Source: JAUVXE01 sp964349355
GTDB lineage: Bacteria; Actinomycetota; Coriobacteriia; Anaerosomatales; SLCP01
Assembly: GCA_964349355.1 (NCBI GenBank)
Contig: CAYGFZ010000001.1
Location: 12,494 to 76,493 of the forward strand
Direction: 5' to 3'
DNA length: 64,000 nucleotides
Shown: piece by piece, positions 54,185 to 62,570 of the stretch
How positions within the stretch are numbered: the stretch's first letter is position 1
Layout of the letters: each line of letters opens with the position of its first letter
The notes under the pieces: generated by a model
The model's database searches: none
What the model saw: the letters and a program-made list of their open reading frames with translations, nothing else
What the model was told of the DNA's origin: nothing
Translations under genes and position numbers: made by a program

Positions 54185-55120
54185 CTACAACTTCTCCGCG
54201 ACGCGCATCTTGGCGCTGCGTGCCCGCGGGTTCTCCTCTATCTCACGCTCCGTCGGAACGACGGGCCGTCTCGTCACGATGCGGAGTACCGGCTCATGAC
54301 CGCACGAACACATCGGGAGTTCAGGCGGACAGATACACCCCTTCGCCATCTCTGCGAATACTCGCTTTGCGGTGCGATCCTCCAAAGAGTGGTAGCTGAT
54401 TACCACGATCCTGCCTCCGGGCGTAAGCCATCGGACGGCGGAGCGCAGACCGCGCTCGAGAACCTCAAGCTCCCGGTTGACCTCGATTCGGAGCGCCTGG
54501 AAGGTACGACGTGCAGGGTGCGGTCCCGTCCGACGGGCTGCCGCAGGAATCGCGTCTTTGATGACCTGCACAAGGTCTCCGGTAGTGAGGAGCGGACGGC
54601 GGCCTCGCGCGGCTACGATGAATGCTGCGATGCGCGAGGCCCACCTGTCCTCACCGTATTCGCGGATGATCCGCGAGAGATCGGCCTCAGAGTAGGTGGC
54701 GACCACGTCGGCGGCTGAGGTACCGCCGCCCTCCGGGTCCATCCGCATGTCGAGTGGCGCGTCGCCGTGGTAAGAGAACCCACGCTCGCCCACATCGAGC
54801 TGCGGTGAGGATACCCCCAGGTCGAAGAGGAACCCGTCTGCGTACGCAATGCCCGCCTCAGAGAGGAGGGTATCGAGCTGGGCGAAGTTCCCCTTTATCA
54901 AAATGGCTTGCCGGCCGAGGCGGAGTGTGTCTGCTGCTGCGGAGAGTGCTGCATCGTCTTGATCGACGCCCACCAGGATTCCGGTGGGTTGGATTAGATC
55001 TGCTATCCGCTTCGCGTGTCCTGCCCCGCCTAAGGTACAGTCGACGATGATCGAACCGGGGTGCGGCAATAAGTACTGCGTGACCTCGGCCGGCAAAACT
55101 GGGATGTGCCGGTATTCCAT
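54185..55120 (-). CDS. rsmH: 16S rRNA m4C1402 methyltransferase RsmH
   Basis: A 311-residue SAM-dependent enzyme methylating C1402 of 16S rRNA. The start MEYRHIPVLPAEV is the usual one, with AGGGG upstream. Motifs: VDCTLGGAGHAKRI (SAM loop), GFLFDLGVSSPQLD, GERGFSYHGDAPLDMRMD, and VISYHSLEDRTAKRVF. It lies 10 bases after mraZ. Confidence 0.97.
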   Translation of the reverse strand: MEYRHIPVLPAEVTQYLLPHPGSIIVDCTLGGAGHAKRIADLIQPTGILVGVDQDDAALSAAADTLRLGRQAILIKGNFAQLDTLLSEAGIAYADGFLFDLGVSSPQLDVGERGFSYHGDAPLDMRMDPEGGGTSAADVVATYSEADLSRIIREYGEDRWASRIAAFIVAARGRRPLLTTGDLVQVIKDAIPAAARRTGPHPARRTFQALRIEVNRELEVLERGLRSAVRWLTPGGRIVVISYHSLEDRTAKRVFAEMAKGCICPPELPMCSCGHEPVLRIVTRRPVVPTEREIEENPRARSAKMRVAEKL

Positions 55121-55130
55121 TGTCAATCCC

Positions 55131-55568
55131 CTAGAGCAGGCCGGAGTCGGCCAGCTCCCTGGCGAGGTCCTCGATCGAGTCTTCATCCTCGCCAAGCTGG
55201 TAGGTCGCCCACGCCTCGGAGTCCCATATCTCGATCCGGTTTCCGTTGCCGGTGACCGCGACATCTCTCTGTAGTCCCGCATACTCGCGCAGGTTGCCCG
55301 GAAGCATGATGCGACCGGCCGAGTCGAACTCGGCCTCGACGGCACCGGTCGTGAAGAAGCGACGCACCTTCCTGACCCGCGGATCGAAATCCTCCCGGGA
55401 CGTGAGCTCCTCCACGAACGCGTGGTACTCGTCAGCCGGATAGACGTAGAGGCAGTCGTCCAGACCTTTTGCGATCACGAGTTTCCCCGTCATCTCGGTC
55501 CGGAACTTTGCGGGCAACGAGACTCGGCCCTTGGCGTCCAGCGTGTGCTGGTAATCGCCGAGAAACAT
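55131..55568 (-). CDS. mraZ: Transcriptional regulator MraZ
   Basis: A 145-residue protein with two SpoVT/AbrB-like halves, each with the D-x-x-G-R motif: YQHTLDAKGRVSLPAKF and AEFDSAGRIMLPGNLREYAG. MraZ represses the dcw operon, including its own gene, by binding repeats upstream. It is the first gene of the cluster, and suitable repeats lie over the promoter. The ATG at 55568 has GGGAGG upstream; the longer frame would run through the promoter. Confidence 0.95.
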   Translation of the reverse strand: MFLGDYQHTLDAKGRVSLPAKFRTEMTGKLVIAKGLDDCLYVYPADEYHAFVEELTSREDFDPRVRKVRRFFTTGAVEAEFDSAGRIMLPGNLREYAGLQRDVAVTGNGNRIEIWDSEAWATYQLGEDEDSIEDLARELADSGLL

Positions 55569-55649
55569 CCCTCTGTGCCCTCCCCCGCTACTCCGCGCGG
55601 CGTCCCGTCGGGCCCTGTGCCGACGGTGGCGTTTGCTCTTACGTGTCAC

Positions 55650-55678
55650 ACTGTATGACACTTCATCCCACATGACAA
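55650..55678 (-). promoter_or_regulatory. dcw operon promoter
   Basis: TTGTCA (55678-55673), a 17-base spacer and TACAGT (55655-55650) on the minus strand. The expected start near 55643 leaves a leader of about 75 bases before mraZ. An imperfect palindrome TGTCA...TGACA (55644-55660) overlaps the -10. Confidence 0.7.
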
Positions 55679-55703
55679 TACTTTTGTGGGAATTCATCCC
55701 ACT
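55662..55703. promoter_or_regulatory. MraZ-box-like repeats
   Basis: On the minus strand GTGGGATGAA occurs twice (55671-55662 and 55702-55693), with an inverted TTCCCACA between them (55692-55685). The copies flank and cover the -35 of the dcw promoter. MraZ of other bacteria binds closely spaced TGGGN or GTG-containing direct repeats before mraZ, so these are good candidates for its sites. Confidence 0.65.
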
Positions 55704-55861
55704 GTTTGACATCGTAGCGTCAGTTCATGCCACTCGCGACCACTGCGCTGATCGTGCGATTCGCGAACTCGATTGCCCTATCTACCGTCTATATGGATGA
55801 ACCGGGGAGGATACCCGGGTTGAAAGCGGAATCCAGGCACCAGGATGTTTGTGCACATGTG
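55704..55861. other. Divergent intergenic region between the dcw promoter and the plus-strand group
   Basis: About 160 bases between the MraZ boxes and the plus-strand promoter. I see no conserved coding frame, tRNA or hairpin with a T-run here; a minus-strand frame crossing it is a shadow without a plausible start. Confidence 0.5.
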
Positions 55862-55891
55862 TTGCCGCCCGTGCCCCGGTGCGGGTAGAAT
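55862..55891 (+). promoter_or_regulatory. Promoter of the plus-strand lipoprotein group
   Basis: TTGCCG (55862-55867), an 18-base spacer and TAGAAT (55886-55891), 43 bases before the small membrane protein start. A GGAGGTGA follows at 55917-55924. Confidence 0.55.
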
Positions 55892-55933
55892 GAGCAGAGA
55901 TACTTTCGGGCGATACGGAGGTGACACTCCCCG

Positions 55934-56068
55934 ATGACAGCCAATGTGGCAGGCGCGATCTTCAACACCCTGGTCCTGGCCTTCTTTGTCGTCGTCGCAC
56001 TCGGCGTCGCACTCGGCGCATACGCTGCGACCCAGATGAAGAAGATGGAGGAGAAGATCCAGAAGTAG
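55934..56068 (+). CDS. 44-residue single-pass membrane protein
   Basis: A short frame with ATG preceded by GGAGGTGA (9 bases). The product has a hydrophobic helix from about residue 9 to 31 (FNTLVLAFFVVVALGVALGA) and a charged amphipathic tail, TQMKKMEEKIQK. No family recognised. It is followed after 95 bases by the DUF4349 lipoprotein gene; an inverted repeat ACGCCCTC/GAGGGCGT lies in that gap. Confidence 0.65.
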   Translation: MTANVAGAIFNTLVLAFFVVVALGVALGAYAATQMKKMEEKIQK

Positions 56069-56163
56069 TCCTCCGAGAACCGCGAATCACCCGGACGCCC
56101 TCCCGCCCGACCGGCGATGAGGGCGTTCGTGCTATATGCGAGCCCGACTTCAGGAGGCGCACG

Positions 56164-57216
56164 ATGAACAACCAAGGACCGGCACCACGTCGACGCATGA
56201 CACGGATCGCACTTATCGGCGTGACCGCGCTCATCGCACTCGCGCTCACGGGCTGTGGGACACTTCTCCCGGTGAGTTACGGCGAGGACTCCTCCTCCGT
56301 CGAGAGCATGTTCGATATGGCACCGCCTGAGGGCACCTCCGAAGAAGGGCGGGCCGCCCTCTCCGCTCCCGATGCCGATCTCTCCTCGGCCTCGATCGGC
56401 GCGGGACCCGACGCCGTAGACGTCCCGACAGACGAGCGCTTCATCATCCGGACCGTAGGCCTACGCGTGAAGGTGGACGACGTGGAGACCGCAGTCGACT
56501 CGTTGCGCACCGAGGTCGAGCGGATCGGCGGGATCGTCACGGGGCTGCAGGTGAGCACCGACGACGAGACTCCGATCTTCCGCTACGATGCGCTCGGTTC
56601 GCTTGGCGATGGAGCGCCGCTGAAGGGCTACATCACCGTTCGCGTACCCGCTGGCGAGCTTGCTGACTTCCTTGAGACTGTCGACGGACTCGGAGATGTC
56701 TTGCGGCAGTCCTCCGACGAGGCCGACGTCACACAGGAGCATATCGATCTGTCGGCACGCCTGGAGAACTTGAACTCCCAGGAGCAGAGGCTCCGCGAGT
56801 TCTTCGACCGTGCCGAGACTGTCGAGGAGATGCTCGACATCGAACGCGAGCTTGGACGCGTCCGGGGCGACATCGAGTCGCTCACCGCACAGATCGCGTA
56901 CCTCGAGCGGCAAGCTGCGATGGCAACGGTCACAATCGAACTGACGGGCGCCGAGCCGGTCATCCGCCCCTCCGGGACGGACTGGGGGTTCATCGACGCG
57001 ATCACCACCGGTGTCCGCGGGCTGGTCGGGACCATCAACGCGATGATCATCGTCGCGATGAGCGCGCTTCCGCTGGTAGCGGTAGCACTTCTGGTGTGGC
57101 TGATCGTGCGAGCGGTCGTACGTAGACGCCGCGTTAGGCGTGGACCGATCGCGCAGTCGACGTCGACCGGCGACCAGGCCACCGTCGCACCCGACGACGA
57201 AGGAGTCCACGAGTAG
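56164..57216 (+). CDS. DUF4349-family lipoprotein
   Basis: A 350-residue protein starting at an ATG with AGGAGG upstream. The lipoprotein signal is ALIALALTGC with Cys at about residue 29. The DUF4349 pattern follows: FIIRTVGLRVKVDDVETAVD, GGIVTGLQVS, a coiled coil (SARLENLNSQEQRLREFF, then DIERELGRVRGDIESL), and a C-terminal membrane helix (about 295-320) with a basic, then acidic tail. The family has no known function; anchors at both ends suggest an envelope role. Confidence 0.9.
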   Translation: MNNQGPAPRRRMTRIALIGVTALIALALTGCGTLLPVSYGEDSSSVESMFDMAPPEGTSEEGRAALSAPDADLSSASIGAGPDAVDVPTDERFIIRTVGLRVKVDDVETAVDSLRTEVERIGGIVTGLQVSTDDETPIFRYDALGSLGDGAPLKGYITVRVPAGELADFLETVDGLGDVLRQSSDEADVTQEHIDLSARLENLNSQEQRLREFFDRAETVEEMLDIERELGRVRGDIESLTAQIAYLERQAAMATVTIELTGAEPVIRPSGTDWGFIDAITTGVRGLVGTINAMIIVAMSALPLVAVALLVWLIVRAVVRRRRVRRGPIAQSTSTGDQATVAPDDEGVHE

Positions 57217-57473
57217 TGATCCGCCCGAACATCCGGATACCGCTGTGGGCGGCAGTGGCTTTGCCCGCTGCCGCCTACGTCGTTCGCTCACTCATGCGTG
57301 GCGGCGACTTCCGTCCCGACCTGCCTTCAGACGCCCTCGCGTACTTCTTGCTCGCTCTGGTCGTCGTCGCCGTCGGCATCGCCCGATCGCGAACGAATCT
57401 TGCGCACCAGGTCGAGGAGAGCCTGGCCGAGGAGATGGACAGCGAAGACGGCGAGTCCGGCAAGCACGGGTAG
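57216..57473 (+). CDS. Small membrane protein, converging on an opposite-strand gene
   Basis: An 85-residue frame whose GTG shares one base with the stop of the lipoprotein gene. Two hydrophobic segments (about 8-26 and 41-56) are followed by an acidic tail (EESLAEEMDSEDGESGK). Codon third positions are strongly G/C as in neighbouring genes. Its last 147 bases lie on top of the minus-strand gene ending at 57327. Coupling to the upstream stop supports translation. Confidence 0.6.
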   Translation: MIRPNIRIPLWAAVALPAAAYVVRSLMRGGDFRPDLPSDALAYFLLALVVVAVGIARSRTNLAHQVEESLAEEMDSEDGESGKHG

Positions 57474-57632
57474 AACGAGGAGATCCTCGGTCAGATCGAG
57501 CGACTCGACGCCGGGCGTTCCTGCACCGCCGACCACGGTCAGCCACCCGCCGGCCGCGACCCCGATCGCCGCGCCAACCGCCCAGGTCGAGGCCCAGAAC
57601 ACCCCTCGCGCTACTCGTCCACCCGCAGACAT
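57327..57632 (-). CDS. Small membrane protein after the nucleoside permease
   Basis: A 101-residue frame 4 bases after the permease stop, with AAGGGG about 8 bases before its ATG. Two hydrophobic segments (about 10-34 and 52-73) precede a basic then acidic tail. No family recognised. It overlaps the plus-strand small membrane gene tail to tail by 147 bases; both frames look codon-biased, so either or both may be real. Confidence 0.6.
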   Translation of the reverse strand: MSAGGRVARGVFWASTWAVGAAIGVAAGGWLTVVGGAGTPGVESLDLTEDLLVLPVLAGLAVFAVHLLGQALLDLVRKIRSRSGDADGDDDQSEQEVREGV

Positions 57633-57636
57633 CTAT

Positions 57637-58590
57637 CTACCCCTTCTCGTACGGCTTCCCGATTGCAGCTGGTGCGACAGCACGTCCCACGACGGACGCC
57701 AGCACAACCACTGTGAGCACATACGGCAACATCAGGAAGAACTGTGACGGGATGCGGATCACATCACGGAAGAGCTGCAGTTTGATCTGGAGCGCATCGG
57801 CGAAACCGAAGAGCAGCGAGGCGCCGTAGCTTCCACCCGGCGTCCAGCGGCCGAAGATGTTCGCCGCAAGAGCGATGAACCCACGCCCGTTGGTCATCCC
57901 CTCGGTGAAGGAACCGACCTGCTCCAGCGTGAGGTTAGCCCCGGCGAGCCCGGCGAGCGCCCCGCTCGTGATCACCGCAGAGTAGCGTCCGCGGACCACG
58001 CTGATCCCGACGGTGTCTGCCGCTCGTGGATGTTCACCGAGGGACCGAAGTCGAAGACCCCACCGGGTGTTGTAGAGCGCCCAGTGTCCGCCGATGGCGA
58101 TGATGATAGCCATGTAGACGATCGGCGTGTAACTGAACACGATTGCATCGAACCAGCGCCAGATCGCACCGAAGACCCCCTCGGTAGGACCGGTGATCGA
58201 GAATACCGGCTGCAGCCTGGAGACCGGATCGGTCGTTCCGGGATGGCCGAAGATGACCTCCATCAGGAAGCCCGTCAGGCCGAGAGCCAGAATGTTGATG
58301 GCGGTACCAGACACCACCTGGTCAGTGCGGAGAGTGATTGACGCAAAGGCGTGAATGAGCGCGAGCGACATTCCTGCGACCACAGCGGTGATCAGACCGA
58401 TCCAGGCGCTGCCTGTGAACATGGCCCCGATCACACCCATGAATGCGCCGAAGAGCATCATTCCCTCGAGTGCGATGTTGACGATTCCCGAGCGTTCGCA
58501 GATCGTGCCACCGATCGCTGCGAGTGCGAGCGGGGTGGCCATTCGTATCGCCGAGGCGAACAGGTCTGGCGTGAAGATATCAGCCAGCAT
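57637..58590 (-). CDS. Nucleoside/simple-sugar ABC transporter permease (BmpD/NupQ type)
   Basis: A 317-residue membrane protein with about eight helices. The segment GGTICERSGIVNIALEGMMLFGAF near the start (read as two blocks) is the hallmark of this permease family, and the cytoplasmic loop contains GLRLRSLGEHPRAADTVGI. Together with the other permease it forms the membrane channel. Its start overlaps the previous permease gene by 11 bases. Confidence 0.93.
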   Translation of the reverse strand: MLADIFTPDLFASAIRMATPLALAAIGGTICERSGIVNIALEGMMLFGAFMGVIGAMFTGSAWIGLITAVVAGMSLALIHAFASITLRTDQVVSGTAINILALGLTGFLMEVIFGHPGTTDPVSRLQPVFSITGPTEGVFGAIWRWFDAIVFSYTPIVYMAIIIAIGGHWALYNTRWGLRLRSLGEHPRAADTVGISVVRGRYSAVITSGALAGLAGANLTLEQVGSFTEGMTNGRGFIALAANIFGRWTPGGSYGASLLFGFADALQIKLQLFRDVIRIPSQFFLMLPYVLTVVVLASVVGRAVAPAAIGKPYEKG

Positions 58591-59680
58591 GTTCCACCCC
58601 CTGACGGTCGGTCTTGCCTATGACCCAGCGCGCAAGCTGCTCGGCCGCCACCAGGAAGATGATCAGTGCCTGGATGATGAAGATGACCTTGGTCGGAACC
58701 TCGGCTTCGAGTTGCATGGTCCCAGCACCTGCCGACAGAGCCCCGAAGAGGATCGCCGCAGCAATGACGCCGATCGGGTTGTTCTTCGCCAGAAGCGCGA
58801 CTGCGATGCCCGTGAACCCGAAACCAGCCGAGAACTGGTCGAAGAGCCGACCGTGTACACCCATCACCTCGGTAACGCCGGCGAGTCCCGCCAACGCTCC
58901 CGAGATGCAGAGCGCCTTGATAGTGGTAGCCGGTACAGAGATCCCGCCCGTCTCGGATGCCCACGGGTTGAACCCTACGGCCCGAGACTCATAACCCAGC
59001 GACGTGTACTTGAGGACCCACCAGATGAAGAAGGCGAGAATGATGGCGATGACGAACCCGAAGTGTGCCCGGGACGGCACGAGGAACGGTAGCACTTCGT
59101 GCATCCTCGGGAGGGTGGATTCGACCGGAAGTGCCGCAGTCTGCGGAATCTGGCCGTCGGCACGCAGCGGACCGGTCACAAGCCACGAGACCAGGTAACG
59201 GCCGATAAACGTGAACATCATCGTGGTGATGACCTCGTGTGCTCCGACCTTGGCCTTGAGAAGCGCCGGGATGAACGCCCATGCCGCTCCGACCGCCGCT
59301 CCCGCAACCACCATGAGGATGATATTGAGCGGGCGAGGCATCCCCGCAAGCGCGATGCCGAGAAACGCCGCTGACAGACCGCCCATGAACAGCTGGCCTT
59401 CTGCACCGATGTTGAAGAGCCCGGCACGAAAGCCGTACGCGACCGCCAGCCCGGTGAACATCAAGGGCGTGGATCTGAGCATGGTCTCACCGATCTGGCG
59501 ACCACCACCGAACGATCCCTTGAGCATCGCCGCAAACGCCGCAACCGGATCGAACCCCGCGACCAGCATGATGATGGAACTGATGACGATGGCGATCACT
59601 ACCGAGACCACCGGTACCGCTAGCTCTCGCAAGGTCGCGGCCAACAGTGCTGCTGACGACTTACGCGTCGACTCCGCCAT
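58580..59680 (-). CDS. Nucleoside/simple-sugar ABC transporter permease (NupP type)
   Basis: A 366-residue membrane protein with about nine helices, including TGLAVAYGFRAGLFNIGAEG, the family loop resembling that of the second permease, and EVITTMMFTFIGRYLVSWL. It is longer than its partner because of an extra N-terminal helix and a loop. The start overlaps the ATPase gene by 20 bases, and the three genes are coupled. Confidence 0.93.
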   Translation of the reverse strand: MAESTRKSSAALLAATLRELAVPVVSVVIAIVISSIIMLVAGFDPVAAFAAMLKGSFGGGRQIGETMLRSTPLMFTGLAVAYGFRAGLFNIGAEGQLFMGGLSAAFLGIALAGMPRPLNIILMVVAGAAVGAAWAFIPALLKAKVGAHEVITTMMFTFIGRYLVSWLVTGPLRADGQIPQTAALPVESTLPRMHEVLPFLVPSRAHFGFVIAIILAFFIWWVLKYTSLGYESRAVGFNPWASETGGISVPATTIKALCISGALAGLAGVTEVMGVHGRLFDQFSAGFGFTGIAVALLAKNNPIGVIAAAILFGALSAGAGTMQLEAEVPTKVIFIIQALIIFLVAAEQLARWVIGKTDRQGVEHAG

Positions 59681-61229
59681 CGCTCACCCCCACCTCCTCG
59701 ACGCCTGCAGTCAGCTTGTCGCCGCCCGCTCCGGTCATGTAGTAGCCAAGGTCTTCGTCACTTGCCTCGCCCGCTGCGAACTCCCTGACTATCCTGCCCT
59801 CGAAGATGACCAGGATCCGGTCAGCGAGCGACTGGACCTCCTCGAGTTCGAGACTGATGAGCAGGACCGCCTTGCCCCGGTCGCGCTCCGCAAGTATCTG
59901 ATTGTGGACGAACTCGATCGCACCGACATCAAGCCCTCGGGTAGGCTGTGCGGCAACCAGGAGGTCGGGATCGCGTCCCAATTCGCGGGCGAGCACGAGT
60001 TTTTGCTGGTTGCCCCCAGAAAGCGCGGACGCCTTCACCTTCTCAGACGGCGTCCTGACGTCGTAGTCCTTGATCCTTTTTCGGGTCACCTCGGTGATCG
60101 CCTCGAAGTTCAAGACCCCGTGCCTGGCGAACGGCATCTGGCGATGGTCACCGAGAATCGTGTTCTCCATGAGGTCGAACTCGAGCACCAGTCCCCGGCG
60201 GTGTCGGTCCTCAGGGACGTGAGAGAGACCGGCCTCGATCGTCTCGCGCGCCGCTGCGTGGGTGATGTCTTCACCTTTGAGGCGCATCGAGCCGCTCTTG
60301 ACCTTGCGAAGCCCTGTGAGAGCCTCGACAAGCTCGGCCTGACCGTTGCCACTCACTCCCGCAAGCGCAACGACCTCTCCCGCACAGACCGAGAGGTTCA
60401 CTCCGCGGACTGCAGGAAGCTTCCGTTCGTCCAAGACGTGCAGATCTTCTATCTCCAGGATGGTATCGCCGCACTGTGAGGGCTTCTTCTCGACCCTAAA
60501 GACCACCTCTCGGCCGACCATCATGCGCGCAAGTCCGGCTGTGTCGGTATCCGAGGTCTTCGTCTCCCCCACGATCCGCCCGTCTCGCATCACGACCACA
60601 CGGTCCGAGACCGACATGACCTCTTCGAGCTTGTGAGTGATGAAGACGACCGAAAGACCCTCGGAGACCAGCGAGCGCACCACCGAGAACAGCTCACGCA
60701 CCTCCTGTGGCGTCAAGACCGCCGTCGGCTCGTCAAGGATCAGGACGCGAGCTCCCCGGTAGAGCGCCTTGAGTATCTCCACGCGCTGCTGCGTTCCGAC
60801 GGGAAGATCACGGACCACCGCGTCGGGGTCGACAGCGAGGCCGTAACGGAGGGAGATCTCGCGCACTGCCTCGCGTGCAGTGCGAAAATCGATCACACCG
60901 CCACGTGCGGGCTCGTTTCCGAGCACGATGTTCTCGGTCACCGTGAGCGGAGGAACGAGCATGAAGTGCTGGTGGACCATGCCGATACCGAGATCGATCG
61001 CGTGGCGCGGAGACCGGATCTGCGTCACCTCACCGTCGACGAGGATCTCGCCCTCGTCAGCATCGAGAAGTCCGTACACGACGTTCATGAGCGTGCTCTT
61101 GCCGGCACCGTTCTCGCCGAGGAGCGCCACGATCTCGCCCGCGTTTAGCGAGAGTGAGACCCGGTCGTTGGCGAGCACTCCCGGGAATCGCTTCGTCACC
61201 TCACGTAACTCGATGAGCGGGGTCGCCAT
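59661..61229 (-). CDS. Nucleoside/simple-sugar ABC transporter ATPase (double NBD, NupO type)
   Basis: A 522-residue protein with two nucleotide-binding domains. The first has Walker A LLGENGAGKSTLMN and Walker B VLILDEPTAVLTP; the second has a degenerate P-loop (LAGVSGNGQAELVEAL) and the signature SALSGGNQQKLVLAREL. This asymmetry is normal for sugar and nucleoside importers. The ATG at 61229 follows GGGAGAG. It is separated from the binding protein gene by a strong hairpin. Confidence 0.95.
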   Translation of the reverse strand: MATPLIELREVTKRFPGVLANDRVSLSLNAGEIVALLGENGAGKSTLMNVVYGLLDADEGEILVDGEVTQIRSPRHAIDLGIGMVHQHFMLVPPLTVTENIVLGNEPARGGVIDFRTAREAVREISLRYGLAVDPDAVVRDLPVGTQQRVEILKALYRGARVLILDEPTAVLTPQEVRELFSVVRSLVSEGLSVVFITHKLEEVMSVSDRVVVMRDGRIVGETKTSDTDTAGLARMMVGREVVFRVEKKPSQCGDTILEIEDLHVLDERKLPAVRGVNLSVCAGEVVALAGVSGNGQAELVEALTGLRKVKSGSMRLKGEDITHAAARETIEAGLSHVPEDRHRRGLVLEFDLMENTILGDHRQMPFARHGVLNFEAITEVTRKRIKDYDVRTPSEKVKASALSGGNQQKLVLARELGRDPDLLVAAQPTRGLDVGAIEFVHNQILAERDRGKAVLLISLELEEVQSLADRILVIFEGRIVREFAAGEASDEDLGYYMTGAGGDKLTAGVEEVGVSDGGVDA

Positions 61230-61278
61230 ACTCTCTCCCTCACGCTGACCTGACGGACGTCGACACCATCGTATCGCA

Positions 61279-61319
61279 CCAGGGAGGGCGACCGGTGCGT
61301 TACCGGCCGCCCTCCCTGG
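61279..61319. terminator. Long hairpin between binding-protein and ATPase genes
   Basis: CCAGGGAGGGCG (61279-61290) and CGCCCTCCCTGG (61308-61319) are exact inverted copies; inside them CCGGT pairs with ACCGG. No T-run follows on the minus strand. In ABC operons such hairpins after the binding-protein gene lower downstream expression by partial termination or mRNA processing, and this is likely here. Confidence 0.6.
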
Positions 61320-61357
61320 CTCCAACTTACGCGGATCCGATCATCTCGCGCGAGCTC

Positions 61358-62443
61358 CTACATCTCGTCGCGGGACGCCGGCACCGTCACTGCACCGCTG
61401 ATGACGTCTTGGCGTGCAGCCTCAACGGCGTCACGGATGTCCTGGGAAACCGCGTCCTCGAAATCGTGGAACGGAGCGATATCCACACCGCCCTCCGCGA
61501 TTCCGAACGAGCGGTTCTCTCCGCCGACGAACGTTCCGTCGACGACCGCCTTGACCGTGTCGAACACTGCAGTCTCAAGGCTCTTCATGGCTGACGTCAG
61601 CATGACGTCACCCGAGCCGGGAACCGACTCGTACTGGTCGACATCGACGCCGATAAAGAGCGCGCCGCGCTCCTGGCACGCGGTGATCGACCCGAGACCG
61701 GTCAAGCCGGCCGCGGCAAAGACCACGTCTGCACCCTGGTCGATTGCGGAGAGTGCGAGTTCCTTGCCCTTGGCCTGGTCGTCGAAGCTACCGGAGTACA
61801 GGTTCAGGATCTCGACATCCGGATTGACCGAACGTGCACCTGCGATGAAGCCGACCTCGAACCGCTCGACCGGCGGGATATCCATGCCGCCGATGAACGC
61901 GATCACGTTGTCGTCGTTGATGCGGTCGTCCAGATTGCCGTCGAGGGTCGCAAGACCGGCTACGACACCGGCCAGATAGGCCGACTCGTGCTCCTTGAAG
62001 AGCAGTCCGACGACGTTGTCGACCGGCTCCTCGAAGAACTGATCGATTCCGCCGAACGCCACGTCTGGGTACTCCGGCGCCTTGGCGATCGTGGTGTCGG
62101 TCATAAGGAAGCCGACGGTAAAGATGACATCGAAGCCGGCGGTAGCCAACTGGTCGATGTTGGGCTCGTAGTCCGCGATCTCATTGGACTCCAGCGCCCT
62201 TACCTCGACACCGAGCTCCCGCTCTGCTCGCAGGAGACCCTCATACGTACCGTCGTTGAACGTCTTGTCACCAAGACCCCCGACATCGGTGACCATAGCG
62301 GCTTTGACATCCGTGACGGGAGCTTCACCCGTGTCCGGATCCTCGACGGGCTCTTCCTCACCGTTACCACACCCGACCGCGAAAACGGCCACGAGAGCAA
62401 CGACGAGGAGCAACGCTAGGACTTTCCTATACTTAGAGTCCAC
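61358..62443 (-). CDS. BMP-family (PnrA-like) substrate-binding lipoprotein
   Basis: A 361-residue lipoprotein read from a GTG with GGAGG upstream. The lipobox is VAVFAVGC at about residue 24, followed by an acidic linker. BMP family blocks: VTDVGGLGDKTFNDGTYEGL, TVGFLMTDTTIAKAPEYPDV, AFIGGMDIPPVERFEVGF, and GADVVFAAAGLTGLGSI. PnrA-like members bind purine nucleosides. It is the first gene of the transporter operon and sets its likely substrate class; the exact ligand is inferred. Confidence 0.94.
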   Translation of the reverse strand: MDSKYRKVLALLLVVALVAVFAVGCGNGEEEPVEDPDTGEAPVTDVKAAMVTDVGGLGDKTFNDGTYEGLLRAERELGVEVRALESNEIADYEPNIDQLATAGFDVIFTVGFLMTDTTIAKAPEYPDVAFGGIDQFFEEPVDNVVGLLFKEHESAYLAGVVAGLATLDGNLDDRINDDNVIAFIGGMDIPPVERFEVGFIAGARSVNPDVEILNLYSGSFDDQAKGKELALSAIDQGADVVFAAAGLTGLGSITACQERGALFIGVDVDQYESVPGSGDVMLTSAMKSLETAVFDTVKAVVDGTFVGGENRSFGIAEGGVDIAPFHDFEDAVSQDIRDAVEAARQDVISGAVTVPASRDEM

Positions 62444-62570
62444 GCAAATCTCCCTCCCTATACGGAACCAGCCTACAACTATCCATTCTATACCTTTAAC
62501 CTCTACACCATGAAGAGATTCTCCCCTTTCATGACGAATACCAGACCAGGCGAAGCGCAAGGGATGTCTT

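Noticed and set aside
55789..56175. A 128-codon minus-strand frame across the plus-strand promoter and small gene
   Set aside because: No ribosome binding site or domain, and it runs against a supported plus-strand promoter and gene.
59211..60479. A 422-codon plus-strand frame opposite the permease and ATPase genes
   Set aside because: It crosses two real, coupled genes on the other strand and shows no recognisable domain.
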